From contig NZ_WIXI01000048.1 of NCBI RefSeq assembly GCF_009617585.1, positions 1 through 64,000 of the forward strand: DNA of 64,000 bases, given 5' to 3'. Positions 54,616-63,493 of this stretch are shown here, one piece after another. Below the pieces are notes generated by a model. That model did not search any database and was not told the origin of the DNA. It saw nothing but the letters and a program-made list of their open reading frames with translations. How positions within the stretch are numbered: position 1 is the first letter of the stretch; each line of letters begins with the position of its first letter. Made by a program: the position numbers and the translations under genes. The DNA comes from Endobacterium cereale. GTDB taxonomy: Bacteria; Pseudomonadota; Alphaproteobacteria; Rhizobiales; Rhizobiaceae.

Positions 54616-54644
54616 TGAGAGCAGGCTGCAAACGCTTGCTCTCA
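54616..54644 (+). terminator. Hairpin after the GST gene
   Basis: tgagagca pairs exactly with tgctctca around a 13-base loop. No T-run follows, so it is a weak terminator candidate upstream of the next gene. Confidence 0.35.
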
Positions 54645-54698
54645 CCTCTTCCTCCGCTACTATCGCGTGAGCGGCGGGAGGCCGCGGAGGAGAAACTC

Positions 54699-55688
54699 AT
54701 GAAACACACTGCGTTCACGCGGCGGGCTGCGCTCGCGTTGGCGGGCTCGGCTCTTGCCCTTATGTCGCTCGGATCGGCAGCCCAGGCCCAGAATTTTCCC
54801 AACAACACCATCACGCTGGTCGTGCCGTTTGCGGCCGGAGGCTCCACCGATGTCGTCGGGCGTGTCATCGCCCAGAAGATGGGTGACATTCTCGGCCAGC
54901 AGGTGGTGGTCGAAAACGTGGCAGGCGCCGGCGGCAATCTGGGTGCGGACCGTGTGGCCCGTGCCGAGCCGGACGGCTACACGATCCTGATGGGAACGGT
55001 CGCGACACACGCACTTAACCCATTGATCCTCAAGACAAAGCCTTATGACCCGGAAAAGGATTTTTCGCCCGTATCATTGCTGGTCGTGGTGCCGAATGTG
55101 CTGGTGGTCAATCCGCAACTGCCGGTCAATTCCGTACAGGAACTGATCGATCTCCTGAAAAAGGAACCGGACAAATATTCCTATGCCTCATCAGGCAACG
55201 GCACGCCACTGCACCTGTCCGGTGAGCTATTCAAGTCGATGACCGGCACGACCATGCAGCATGTGCCTTACAAGGGGGCCGGCCCTGCCTTGAACGACCT
55301 GATCGGCAACCAGATATCGATCATGTTCGACAACCTGCCCTCCTCCTCCGGCCATATCAAGGGCAAAACCCTGAAGGCGTTGGGCGTCACCACCAAGGAA
55401 CGCGCGCCATCCTTCCCCGATGTTCCAACGATAGGCGAGACAGTGCCAGGCTACGAAACCTATTCGTGGAATGCCTTGTTTGCCCCGGCCGGCACGCCGC
55501 CCGAAGCCATCACCAAACTGAACGAAGCGGCCAATGCGGCGATGAAGGATCCGAAAGTGGTGGAGCGAATGAAGGAGTTCAGCGCCACCATCGTCGGCTC
55601 GACGCCGGAGGATCTCGGCAAACACGTCACCGCGGAACTGGCCAAATGGGGACCGGTGGTGAAGGACGCCAATATTCAGATGGATTGA
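54699..55688 (+). CDS. Tripartite tricarboxylate transporter substrate-binding protein (Bug/TctC family)
   Basis: A 329-residue periplasmic binding protein and paralogue of 1219-2187. The signal carries a twin-arginine-like TRRAALALAG and ends around AQAQNFPN. Family hallmarks are VVPFAAGGSTDVVGR, VENVAGAGGNLGADR, AEPDGYTILMG and HVPYKGAGPALNDL. As with the other copy, no tctA or tctB is present next to it. The start at 54699 has a strong ribosome site (ggagga). A perfect terminator follows, so it is a single-gene unit. The ligand is unknown. Confidence 0.9.
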   Translation: MKHTAFTRRAALALAGSALALMSLGSAAQAQNFPNNTITLVVPFAAGGSTDVVGRVIAQKMGDILGQQVVVENVAGAGGNLGADRVARAEPDGYTILMGTVATHALNPLILKTKPYDPEKDFSPVSLLVVVPNVLVVNPQLPVNSVQELIDLLKKEPDKYSYASSGNGTPLHLSGELFKSMTGTTMQHVPYKGAGPALNDLIGNQISIMFDNLPSSSGHIKGKTLKALGVTTKERAPSFPDVPTIGETVPGYETYSWNALFAPAGTPPEAITKLNEAANAAMKDPKVVERMKEFSATIVGSTPEDLGKHVTAELAKWGPVVKDANIQMD

Positions 55689-55710
55689 AGCCATCCCACC
55701 CCAAAACAAA

Positions 55711-55740
55711 AAAGGCCGGAAGCTTTCGCTTCCGGCCTTT
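55711..55740. terminator. Perfect 13-bp terminator hairpin
   Basis: aaaggccggaagc pairs exactly with gcttccggccttt around tttc. It lies between convergent genes and can serve both. Confidence 0.9.
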
Positions 55741-55761
55741 CTCGATAATCCGAAATCCGGA

Positions 55762-56409
55762 TTAGAACTTCATGCCGATACCGACCTTGACGCTCTGATC
55801 GTCGAAACCACGCGAGTAGGTGGTGCCGCCGACGTTGAAGTCCTTGTCCTGGTAGTCGGTGTAGCGGTACTCGACGCGAGCGGTGATGTTGTCGGTCACC
55901 ATCGTTTCGGCACCGGCACCAACCGTGTAACCAACTGCGGTCTTGTCGTCAGAACCGGCAGCGTTGGACACCTTGTTGTTGGCGGCGGCAACACCGGCTG
56001 TGCCGTACAGAAGAACCGGGCTGAGGTCGTAACCCAGGCGGCCACGAACGGAGCCATTCCAGCCTTCCTTCATGTCGACGCCGTTACCGGCGTAACCCTT
56101 CTGGTCGGAATAACCGACGTCTGCTTCAACACCGTAAACGATCTGACCGCTCTGCCAGTTGTAACCCGTGTAGAGCGAACCGCCCCAACCGTCTGCCTTG
56201 CTGTCGCCGTCACCGCCGCTTGCCTTGCCGGCGAAATCGTAGTTGCCGGTCGCGCCGAGGTAGTAACCAGACCAGTTGGCAGCAGGAGCCGGCTGTTCAA
56301 CGGCAACCGGAGCTTCCGGGATCTGCTCGACGGCATCAGCGGCCTGGGCAGCCGAAACTGCGATGAGGCTTACGCCGGAAACGATGATGGAAGCGATAAT
56401 GGTACGCAT
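55762..56409 (-). CDS. Outer membrane beta-barrel protein (Omp25/RopB-like)
   Basis: A 215-residue outer-membrane protein. The signal peptide ends IAVSAAQAA before DAVEQIPEAPV. A Pro-rich linker leads to an eight-stranded barrel beginning NWSGYYLGATGNYDF, with VRGRLGYDLSPVLLYGTAG and ARVEYRYTDY strands and a terminal Phe (VGIGMKF), as required for outer-membrane insertion. This is the typical rhizobial Omp25/RopB/Omp31 pattern. The ribosome site is excellent (aaggaga). A long AT-rich leader of about 290 bases precedes it. Confidence 0.9.
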   Translation of the reverse strand: MRTIIASIIVSGVSLIAVSAAQAADAVEQIPEAPVAVEQPAPAANWSGYYLGATGNYDFAGKASGGDGDSKADGWGGSLYTGYNWQSGQIVYGVEADVGYSDQKGYAGNGVDMKEGWNGSVRGRLGYDLSPVLLYGTAGVAAANNKVSNAAGSDDKTAVGYTVGAGAETMVTDNITARVEYRYTDYQDKDFNVGGTTYSRGFDDQSVKVGIGMKF

Positions 56410-56736
56410 ACTTAATCTCCTTGTACTCGGGTCAGTGAACGTTGCGGAACCCGTGCGGTTCCAAAACATTTTTTCGTTCGTCGCCCGTTGGAGATGAAAT
56501 TGGAGGTCAATTGCGGAGATGAAAGAGCCGAAATGTGAATTGTTTGTGGCAGCGAGACGGCTGAAGTTTGATGTTGCTTCATCGCAACACGCAGTTTGTT
56601 AACCTTACCTAAAAGTTTAAACAAGTATATTAATTTTAATCTTCAGCAATACATCGAGCGCCATCAATAAAACAACAGAACAGCGCAGGCAAGCATCATT
56701 TTGGCACGCCTTCCGCTTGACGTCTCCCATGTTTAT
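56410..56736. other. AT-rich divergent intergenic region
   Basis: 327 bases between the Omp25-like gene and the SDR gene. It holds AT-rich tracts (56590-56650) suited to promoters for both genes. I see no coding frame or RNA gene. Confidence 0.45.
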
Positions 56737-57543
56737 ATGGAGCATACAGCCCGTATCAGCAGAAAAAGCGTAGATTTACCTGTGAAATCCCCCAGAACCG
56801 TACTTGTGACCGGAGCAGCCCGACGGATCGGTGCTGCGATTTGCAGCGATCTGGCAGCGCACGGATTTGCCGTTGCCATCCATGCGAATGAGGCGATCGC
56901 CGAGGCCGAATCTCTGGCGGCGCGATTGCGGCAGGACGGCGCGCAGGCCATCGCGCTCCGGGCAAACCTTTTGGACCCGTCAGAAACAGCTGATTTGATT
57001 GGCCGAGTCGCAGCCGATCTCGGCCCGCTCGACCTGCTGGTCAACAATGCCTCGATCTTTCGCGAAGACAACGCCGATCAGTTCGACGCGGAAGCCTTCG
57101 AGCAGCATTTCTCCATCCATGTCAAAGCGCCATCGATCCTCTCTTCCGCCTTTCTGGCACAACTGCCGCAAGCGGCATCGGGCCTCATTGTCAATGTGAT
57201 CGACCAGCGGGTCTGGGCGCTGACACCGCGCTTTTATTCCTACACGCTGTCGAAATCAGCACTGTGGACGGCAACACAGACGCTCGCTCAGGCCTATGGT
57301 CCGCGAGTGCGCGTCAACGCGATCGGACCCGGTCCGAGTTTCAAAAGTCCACGTCAGAGCGACGAGGACTTTCAGACGCAACTCTCCGCCCTTATATTGA
57401 AGCAGGGACCGGCGCCGGAGGAATTCGGCGCGACGATTCGCTTTCTGTTCAATGCGCCCTCGATCACCGGCCAAATGGTCGCGCTCGACGGCGGCCAGCA
57501 TCTGGCGTGGCAAACACCGGATGTGGCGGAGATCAATGAATGA
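56737..57543 (+). CDS. SDR family oxidoreductase, FolM/pteridine reductase-like
   Basis: A 268-residue Rossmann-fold dehydrogenase. The cofactor motif is TGAARRIGAAI (TGxxxRxG, the variant typical of NADPH-dependent pteridine/dihydromonapterin reductases), followed by NNASIFRED and the catalytic YSYTLSKSALW. FolM-like enzymes reduce dihydromonapterin or dihydrofolate. The start is uncertain: a TTG at 56701 and a GTG at 56779 are in frame, and no ribosome site is strong. Its stop overlaps the uvrC start, so the two are translationally coupled, an unusual partnership of pterin-type metabolism and DNA repair. Confidence 0.85.
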   Translation: MEHTARISRKSVDLPVKSPRTVLVTGAARRIGAAICSDLAAHGFAVAIHANEAIAEAESLAARLRQDGAQAIALRANLLDPSETADLIGRVAADLGPLDLLVNNASIFREDNADQFDAEAFEQHFSIHVKAPSILSSAFLAQLPQAASGLIVNVIDQRVWALTPRFYSYTLSKSALWTATQTLAQAYGPRVRVNAIGPGPSFKSPRQSDEDFQTQLSALILKQGPAPEEFGATIRFLFNAPSITGQMVALDGGQHLAWQTPDVAEINE

Positions 57544-59618
57544 ATTCTGCAAAACTGCCCGACGGCGGTGTGCTCTATGACGAGACCGACGAAGACGACG
57601 ACGATTCCGTGCTGGATTCGGCAGCGCCGGAAGGTGATGTCGCGCGCCTGACGACGGCGATCGACTGGAACGAGGCCGTCAAGCACGATACCGGCCTCAA
57701 GGGCGCCGACCTGATCGCCGAATTCGTCAAACACCTGCCGAATGCGCCGGGCGTCTACCGCATGTTCAACGAGGCCGGCGACGTGATGTATGTCGGCAAG
57801 GCACGCAGCCTGAAAAAGCGGGTGAGCAATTATGCGCAGGGGCGGCTGCATTCCAACCGCCTGACGCGCATGGTGCGCGAAACCACGCATATGGAATTCG
57901 TCACGACGCGGACGGAAACCGAAGCGCTGCTGCTCGAAGCCAACCTGATCAAGCGCCTGCGCCCGCGCTTCAACGTGCTTTTGCGCGACGACAAGTCGTT
58001 TCCCTATATCCTCATCAGCGGCGATCATCGCGCGCCTGCCCTTCTGAAGCATCGTGGTGCGCGGGCGCGCAAGGGACAATATTTCGGGCCTTTCGCATCT
58101 GCCTCGGCCGTCGGCCGCACCATCAACTCGCTGCAGCGCGCCTTCCTGTTGCGCACCTGCACCGACAGCGTGTTCGAAACCCGCACGCGCCCCTGTCTTC
58201 TCTATCAAATCAAGCGCTGTTCCGGCCCCTGCACGCATGAAGTCAGCGATGCGGGGTATGCGGAACTCGTCAAGGAAGCCTCGGACTTCCTCTCCGGCCA
58301 GAGCCAGAACGTCAAAACCGTCATCGCCAAACAGATGACTGAGGCGTCCGAAGATCTCGATTTCGAGCGCGCAGCGATCTATCGCGATCGCTTGGCGGCA
58401 CTTTCCCACGTCCAGAGCCATCAGGGCATCAATCCGGCCGGCGTCGAGGAAGCGGATATCTTTGCCATCCATCACGAGGGCGGCCTGACCTGTATTCAGG
58501 TCTTCTTCTTCCGCACCGGCCAGAACTGGGGCAACCGCGCCTATTTCCCAAAAGCCGATCCGCAGATGACCGGCGCCGAAGTATTGAATGCGTTTCTGGC
58601 GCAGTTCTACGACGACAAGCCGGTGCCGAAACAGATCCTGCTTTCGGAAACCGTCGAGGAACAGGAGCTGCTGGCGCTCGCCTTTTCCGAAAAGGTCGGC
58701 CACAAGGTTTTGATCAACGTGCCGCAGCGTGGCGAAAAACGAGATCTGGTCGATCACGTTGCGGCCAATGCCCGTGAAGCGCATGGTCGCAAGTTGGCGG
58801 AAACCTCTTCCCAGACGCGTCTGCTGGCCGGCTTGGCCGAAACCTTCAAGCTGCCTTACGTGCCGCAGCGCATCGAAATTTACGACAACTCCCATATCAT
58901 GGGCACGAATGCCGTGGGCGGCATGGTCGTTGCGGGGCCGGAGGGTTTCGTCAAAGGCCAGTACCGAAAATTCAACATCAAATCGACCGACATCACGCCC
59001 GGCGATGACTTTGGCATGATGAAGGAAGTGATGACGCGCCGCTTCTCCCGCCTGATCAAGGAGGAAGGCATTCCGAACCGCAGCATTTCGGCCCCAGCCA
59101 ATGCCGAAGCCCCAACTGAGACGACAAGCGACGATATCAACGATGCCGCCTTCCCGGCTTGGCCGGACGTGATCCTGATCGACGGCGGTCAGGGTCAGAT
59201 GACGGCGGTGCGCGCCATTCTCGACGAACTCGGCATTCGCGACGTGGTGACGGCAATCGGCGTTGCCAAGGGCGTCGACCGCGATGCCGGCCGCGAACGC
59301 TTCTTTGCCGACGGTAAAAGCGATTTCTCGCTGCCGCCGCGTGATCCGGTTCTCTATTTCGTGCAGCGCATGCGCGACGAGGCGCACCGCTTTGCCATCG
59401 GTTCGCACCGGGCAAGACGCAAGAAGGAAATGATCAAAAACCCGCTGGATGAGATTGCCGGTATCGGGCCGGGCCGCAAACGCAAGCTTCTGCAGCATTT
59501 TGGTACGGCAAAGGCAGTCTCACGCGCGGGACTGAACGATCTGATGGCGGTGGAAGGGATTTCCGAGGCCGTTGCCAAACAGGTTTACAACCATTTTCAC
59601 GAGAACCGGCCGGGTTGA
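57540..59618 (+). CDS. uvrC: Excinuclease ABC subunit C
   Basis: A 692-residue nuclease that makes both incisions around a lesion in nucleotide excision repair with UvrA and UvrB. Parts in order: an acidic 60-residue N-terminal extension (DETDEDDDD), the GIY-YIG domain (about 62-145, GVYRMF and VMYVGKARSLKKR), a Cys cluster (CLLYQIKRCSGPC), the UVR domain binding UvrB (about 270-305), the RNase H-like endonuclease domain (EIYDNSHIMGTNAVGGMVV, DVILIDGGQGQ) and tandem helix-hairpin-helix motifs at the end. It is full length. The ATG overlaps the preceding SDR stop. Confidence 0.97.
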   Translation: MNSAKLPDGGVLYDETDEDDDDSVLDSAAPEGDVARLTTAIDWNEAVKHDTGLKGADLIAEFVKHLPNAPGVYRMFNEAGDVMYVGKARSLKKRVSNYAQGRLHSNRLTRMVRETTHMEFVTTRTETEALLLEANLIKRLRPRFNVLLRDDKSFPYILISGDHRAPALLKHRGARARKGQYFGPFASASAVGRTINSLQRAFLLRTCTDSVFETRTRPCLLYQIKRCSGPCTHEVSDAGYAELVKEASDFLSGQSQNVKTVIAKQMTEASEDLDFERAAIYRDRLAALSHVQSHQGINPAGVEEADIFAIHHEGGLTCIQVFFFRTGQNWGNRAYFPKADPQMTGAEVLNAFLAQFYDDKPVPKQILLSETVEEQELLALAFSEKVGHKVLINVPQRGEKRDLVDHVAANAREAHGRKLAETSSQTRLLAGLAETFKLPYVPQRIEIYDNSHIMGTNAVGGMVVAGPEGFVKGQYRKFNIKSTDITPGDDFGMMKEVMTRRFSRLIKEEGIPNRSISAPANAEAPTETTSDDINDAAFPAWPDVILIDGGQGQMTAVRAILDELGIRDVVTAIGVAKGVDRDAGRERFFADGKSDFSLPPRDPVLYFVQRMRDEAHRFAIGSHRARRKKEMIKNPLDEIAGIGPGRKRKLLQHFGTAKAVSRAGLNDLMAVEGISEAVAKQVYNHFHENRPG

Positions 59619-59631
59619 ATTGAAACCCGGC
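59609..59631 (+). terminator. Hairpin at the uvrC stop
   Basis: gccgggtt pairs with aacccggc (8 bp) and includes the start of the stop codon region. There is no T-run; weak terminator candidate between convergent genes. Confidence 0.35.
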
Positions 59632-59637
59632 TGAGGG

Positions 59638-60558
59638 TCAATCGGCCCATTCCGGATCGCTGGTGAAGACGATGGTCAGCCAACGGTCCGGCCCTTCGTC
59701 GCCGATCGCATCACCAATCTCGTCGCGGATGGCATCCCATTCGGACAGGTGTCGCGCCGGCCATTCACTGGGCGCAATAAAAAACAGTTCGATCTGCTTG
59801 CCGCGACCGACGCGTGCGACATAGGCGCGGTAGGAGAGAAAACCGTGACGTTCGACAATAGCCTCCGCCACCGCATCGACATGGTTTTTCAGCTCGACCG
59901 GCGTCACCAACAGAATATCGGCCACCGCCTGGCGCACATGGGCAAGCGGCACCGGCGCAATGATCAGGCAGATGATCGCCAGCGCGCCCGGATCGATATA
60001 GGGCGTCGCCCAGGCGTATTGCGTGCCCTCGATGGCATGCCCCAACCCGAAGGCAACCAGCAGGGCGGAGGTCAGCGCCGCCGTCATCAACCAGGCCTGG
60101 GTATCGAGCGCAACGAAATTGGAATTGAGCTTGCGATTGGCGCGGCGGCAGAACAGCCACATGACAAGCGACACAGTGACGGTGACCACCGTAAAAATGA
60201 CCGCCGGGCCGAAATCGATCGGCCGACCACCGGACATCAGGCTTTCGACGGCGCTGATGAATGCGTAGATCGCGGCGCCCATCAAAAGTGTGCCGTTGAG
60301 GCCGAGCACCATCGGCTCCAGATGCCAGAAACCAACGCTGAAACGATCGATCAGCTTGCCTTTTGCGGTCGGTTGGGCAGAGGTGACGATGAGTTTCGAC
60401 ACCAATAGCGCCAGCAGAGTCATGAACGCATCGGTCAGGGAATAAAAGCCGTCGAAAACGATGGCGAAAGAGCCGGACCACAGGCCGACGATGATGCCGA
60501 ATGCGGCCAATGCGGCCGTGACGACGATGGACAGCCGAAGGAGTGACTGCTCGCTCAC
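59638..60558 (-). CDS. Cation diffusion facilitator family transporter
   Basis: A 306-residue membrane protein with six predicted helices. The metal-site region of helix 2 reads FDGFYSLTDAFMTL, with Asp residues in the D-x3-D pattern of CDF pumps. Helix 5 carries ALDTQAWLMTAA, which also has the expected Asp. A cytoplasmic C-terminal domain follows at about 225-300. Members export divalent metals such as zinc, manganese or iron; the metal is not known. The GTG at 60556-60558 with ggaga upstream is the best start; the frame continues 29 codons further up without a site. Confidence 0.87.
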   Translation of the reverse strand: MSEQSLLRLSIVVTAALAAFGIIVGLWSGSFAIVFDGFYSLTDAFMTLLALLVSKLIVTSAQPTAKGKLIDRFSVGFWHLEPMVLGLNGTLLMGAAIYAFISAVESLMSGGRPIDFGPAVIFTVVTVTVSLVMWLFCRRANRKLNSNFVALDTQAWLMTAALTSALLVAFGLGHAIEGTQYAWATPYIDPGALAIICLIIAPVPLAHVRQAVADILLVTPVELKNHVDAVAEAIVERHGFLSYRAYVARVGRGKQIELFFIAPSEWPARHLSEWDAIRDEIGDAIGDEGPDRWLTIVFTSDPEWAD

Positions 60559-60705
60559 GGAAATTCTCCACTGGAACGGGGGCGTTCGCCCCTGCCCCTT
60601 CTCTGATTTTTCTCGGTCTTCGCGCCTTGGGGCCGCGACCGCCACAGCCAGCCGATAACGGCCGACTGTGTAGAAATGATTACATGAGCGGCTTCTATAG
60701 AAGCG

Positions 60706-61992
60706 TCAGTTGACTTTTGCCAGAGCCTGCCGAAGGTCGGCGATGATGTCTGCCGCATCCTCGATGCCGATGGACAGGCGCACAACATCCGGCCCGGCAC
60801 CGGCTGCCGTCTGCTGTTCTTCTGACAACTGACGGTGCGTGGTGGAGGCCGGGTGGATGACCAGCGAGCGGGTGTCGCCGATATTCGCCAGATGCGAAAA
60901 CAGCTTTAGATTTTCCACCAGCGTCTTGCCCGCCTCGTACCCGCCCTTGAGGCCGAAGGTGAAGACCGAGCCGGCACCCTTGGGCGAATACCGTTTCTGC
61001 AGCGCATTGTTGGGATCATCGGCAAGGCCGGCATAGCTGACCCAGCCGACCTTCTCCTCGCCCTTCAACCACTCGGCGACCGCAGCAGCATTGTCGCAAT
61101 GCTTCTGCATCCGGAGCGGCAGGGTTTCGATGCCGGTAATGATCATAAAGGCGTTGAAGGGCGAGATGGCGGGCCCGAGATCGCGCAGGCCGAGAACGCG
61201 GGCTGCGATGGCAAAGGCAAAATTGCCAAACGCCTGGTGCAGCACGATGCCCGCATATTCCGGACGCGGCTCAGATAGCATGGGATATTTGCCGGATTGC
61301 GACCAGTCGAACGTGCCGCCGTCGACAATGATGCCGCCCATGGAATTGCCGTGGCCCCCTAAAAATTTGGTCAGGGAATGGATGACGATATCGGCACCAT
61401 GTTCGAGCGGGCGGACCAGGTAGGGGCTGGCCATGGTGTTGTCGACGATCAGCGGCAGATCGTGGCGGCGGGCCACTTCGGCAATCGCGGCGATATCGAC
61501 GAATGTGCCGTTCGGATTGGCGAGGCTTTCGATGAAGATGCCCTTGGTGCGTTCGTCGATCTGGGCCTCGAAAGTCTGCGGATCAAAAACGTCGGCCCAG
61601 CGGACGTGCCAGTCAAAATTCTTGAAGGCATGACCGAACTGGTTGATCGAGCCGCCGTAAAGTCGCTTGGCCGCGATAAAATTGTCGCCCGGCTGCATGA
61701 TCGTGTGAAACACCAGCATCTGCGCCGCGTGGCCGGAAGCAACTGCCAGCGCCGCCGTGCCGCCTTCGAGTGCCGCAACACGCTCTTCCAGCACCGCCTG
61801 GGTGGGGTTCATGATGCGGGTATAGATATTGCCGAATTGCTGCAAACCAAACAGGGCGGCGGCATGATCGCTGTCCTGGAAGACGAAGGAAGTCGTCTGG
61901 TAGATCGGCGTGGCGCGCGCGCCCGTAGTCGGATCGGGTGCCGCACCGGCATGGACCGCAAGCGTCGAAAATCCGGGGTCGCGTTTCGGCAT
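60706..61992 (-). CDS. metY: O-acetylhomoserine aminocarboxypropyltransferase (sulfhydrylase)
   Basis: A 428-residue PLP enzyme that condenses O-acetylhomoserine with sulfide to give homocysteine for methionine synthesis. PLP-binding Lys209 lies in IHSLTKFLGGHGNSMGG. TPIYQTTSFVF near residue 28 and YTRIMNPTQAVLEERVAALEG (quoted in part: NPTQAVLEERVAALEG) are hallmarks. The length of about 430 residues fits MetY, rather than the shorter MetZ or MetB types. The start at 61992 has gagga upstream. A short upstream reading frame with a Cys codon precedes it, suggesting sulfur-responsive control. Confidence 0.93.
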   Translation of the reverse strand: MPKRDPGFSTLAVHAGAAPDPTTGARATPIYQTTSFVFQDSDHAAALFGLQQFGNIYTRIMNPTQAVLEERVAALEGGTAALAVASGHAAQMLVFHTIMQPGDNFIAAKRLYGGSINQFGHAFKNFDWHVRWADVFDPQTFEAQIDERTKGIFIESLANPNGTFVDIAAIAEVARRHDLPLIVDNTMASPYLVRPLEHGADIVIHSLTKFLGGHGNSMGGIIVDGGTFDWSQSGKYPMLSEPRPEYAGIVLHQAFGNFAFAIAARVLGLRDLGPAISPFNAFMIITGIETLPLRMQKHCDNAAAVAEWLKGEEKVGWVSYAGLADDPNNALQKRYSPKGAGSVFTFGLKGGYEAGKTLVENLKLFSHLANIGDTRSLVIHPASTTHRQLSEEQQTAAGAGPDVVRLSIGIEDAADIIADLRQALAKVN

Positions 61993-62051
61993 ATCTTCGT
62001 CCTCACCTGTTTTAGGCCTACAGCCCGCTTCGTCCCATTTCCGGCATAGTT

Positions 62052-62126
62052 TTACCAACCCGTGCGGGCGGCGATACACAGAAAATCTCCGTAGTTGATT
62101 GTGATCAAGGCATATATTTTCAACAT
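62052..62126 (-). promoter_or_regulatory. Leader peptide upstream of metY (24 codons)
   Basis: An upstream reading frame with its own strong ribosome site (aaggag, seven bases before the ATG at 62124-62126). It encodes a 24-residue peptide ending YGDFLCIAARTGW and stops 59 bases before metY. It contains one Cys codon close to its end and no Met except the start. The segment coding CIAAR (cgccgcccgc) can pair with gcgggc further downstream, giving alternative RNA folds before the metY ribosome site. This fits ribosome-stalling control of metY by cysteine/sulfur supply, though the regulation itself is inferred. Confidence 0.55.
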
Positions 62127-62154
62127 AGCTAATCTCCTTGGAAAGAGAGGAGAT

Positions 62155-62604
62155 ATGGCCGTGACCGAGATCGCCAGACCGGATGCCGCCACCCCATATG
62201 AACCGGGTTTCGCCGGCCGGTTCCTGCGCTGGTGCGCCAAAGCTTACAGCGCCGCTTCCGAAGCGGAGGTGATCGCGACGATGGACGAGCGGATGATTTC
62301 CGAGATCGCCCGCGATTGCAGCATCTCGCCGCAGGATCTGGTGCGGTTGGCGCGGGCGGGGCCGGAGGCGGCAGACGAAATGCTGGCCATGATGCGCCAT
62401 CTCGGCATCGATCCGGTGGAGGTTCTGTTGCAGCACCCGGCCCTCTTTCGCGACATGCAGCTGCGCTGCGCAAAGTGTTCCGCCAAGTCGCGCTGTCGGC
62501 GCGATCTGAGCAACAGCAATGCCGGCAAACAGTTCGGCCACTATTGCGGCAATTCAGACGAGCTGAATGCGATGCGGACGCAGCCGAACCTGATGCTGGA
62601 TTGA
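62155..62604 (+). CDS. DUF6455 family protein
   Basis: A 149-residue cytoplasmic protein. The C-terminal third carries the DUF6455 cysteine pattern: RCAKCSAKSRCRRDL followed by GHYCGNSDELNAM, four Cys suited to binding a metal or an iron-sulfur cluster. The N-terminal part is helical (DERMISEIARDCSISPQDLV resembles a small helix bundle). The function is unknown. Its start codon is only 28 bases from that of the divergent metY leader peptide, so the two transcripts must overlap at their 5' ends. Confidence 0.8.
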   Translation: MAVTEIARPDAATPYEPGFAGRFLRWCAKAYSAASEAEVIATMDERMISEIARDCSISPQDLVRLARAGPEAADEMLAMMRHLGIDPVEVLLQHPALFRDMQLRCAKCSAKSRCRRDLSNSNAGKQFGHYCGNSDELNAMRTQPNLMLD

Positions 62605-62762
62605 CGCCGGATATTCGAGGAGGAAGACGCTGGCCGGGCATATGGCGCCGCGCAGGGATAAGGTGCGCAATCCACGCCATAGGACTAGTACAGTCTACGC
62701 ATCACTCCCACGGAAACCGTTGTCAGTTTCCGGTCGATGCGCAAGCCCGGCCTTGGAAGCGA

Positions 62763-63302
62763 CTACTCCTCCACGATCTCCATGAAGCGGATGCGGTTGT
62801 TGAACGGATCGGTCACCGTCACTTCCAGCCGGCCATCCACCTCTTCCAGACCCGGCTTCATGTAGCGGTATTTCTTGTCGATCAGTTCCTTCTGGAAGGC
62901 ACGCGCACCCTTCATGTAAACGACCGTCGTGCCGCCGGGCGTGGCGTCGCCTGCATGTTCGGAAAGATGCAATTGCAGTCCGCCGCGCGAGACCTGCGTG
63001 TAGAGCGGGAAATCCTCGCCGTAACGATGCTCCCAATCGACACTGAAACCGAGAAAGCCCAGATAGAATTCGTGGGCCTTGGCGACATCGAAGATGCGCA
63101 CGATCGGCACTGCCCTTTCAAAGGCGATGAGGCTTTCCTTTTCTCCCGGCTCCAGTTTCGCACTCAATATATTCCAATTTGCCAGCCCGAATTGCCGGGC
63201 GACGATTTCCAGAGCTTCGGAGTGAGTTATAGAGATGTCGCGGGAGCCGAGTTCCTCCCGCAGTGTTTTGGCAAAAGCCTTTGCATCGCGATGATCGCGC
63301 AT
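62763..63302 (-). CDS. Glyoxalase/bleomycin resistance-fold protein with N-terminal helical domain
   Basis: A 179-residue protein. Residues 1-50 form the small helical glyoxalase-related domain (AFAKTLREELGSRDISITHSEA in part, ARQFGLANWNIL). Residues 60-178 form the VOC fold (VPIVRIFDVAKAHEFYLGFLGF, DPFNNRIRFMEI). It most resembles the bleomycin-resistance-like VOC proteins with this extra domain; binding of bleomycin-type ligands is not proven by sequence. It lies about 190 bases from the CoA-binding protein gene on the same strand. Confidence 0.87.
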   Translation of the reverse strand: MRDHRDAKAFAKTLREELGSRDISITHSEALEIVARQFGLANWNILSAKLEPGEKESLIAFERAVPIVRIFDVAKAHEFYLGFLGFSVDWEHRYGEDFPLYTQVSRGGLQLHLSEHAGDATPGGTTVVYMKGARAFQKELIDKKYRYMKPGLEEVDGRLEVTVTDPFNNRIRFMEIVEE

Positions 63303-63493
63303 GATCCGTTCCTTCGTCAGACGGCGAATCTTGTCGTCGGTGCCCGCATTGCCAACGCCTTCGCCTGACGGGAAACGTTCAGGATCGGTGTCTGGAGGCG
63401 TTCGCCATGCTCTTTCAAGCGCGGGCTGCCGGCCGCCTCCGGCCTTGGCGCCAAGATTAGCGTGAAGACGGAAGGTGCGCCAGCGCGAAAAGA

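Noticed and set aside
57372..59498. A 708-codon open frame antisense to uvrC
   Set aside because: uvrC on the other strand has all its domains. The antisense frame has no recognisable features.
61993..62123. SAM-II riboswitch upstream of metY
   Set aside because: I looked for the short SAM-II pseudoknot wording typical of alphaproteobacteria in this leader and did not find it. The leader peptide explains the region better.
61993..62541. Long N-terminal extension of metY (183 codons upstream of 61992)
   Set aside because: The extension overlaps the DUF6455 gene antisense, lacks family similarity, and the start at 61992 has a ribosome site and gives the normal MetY length.
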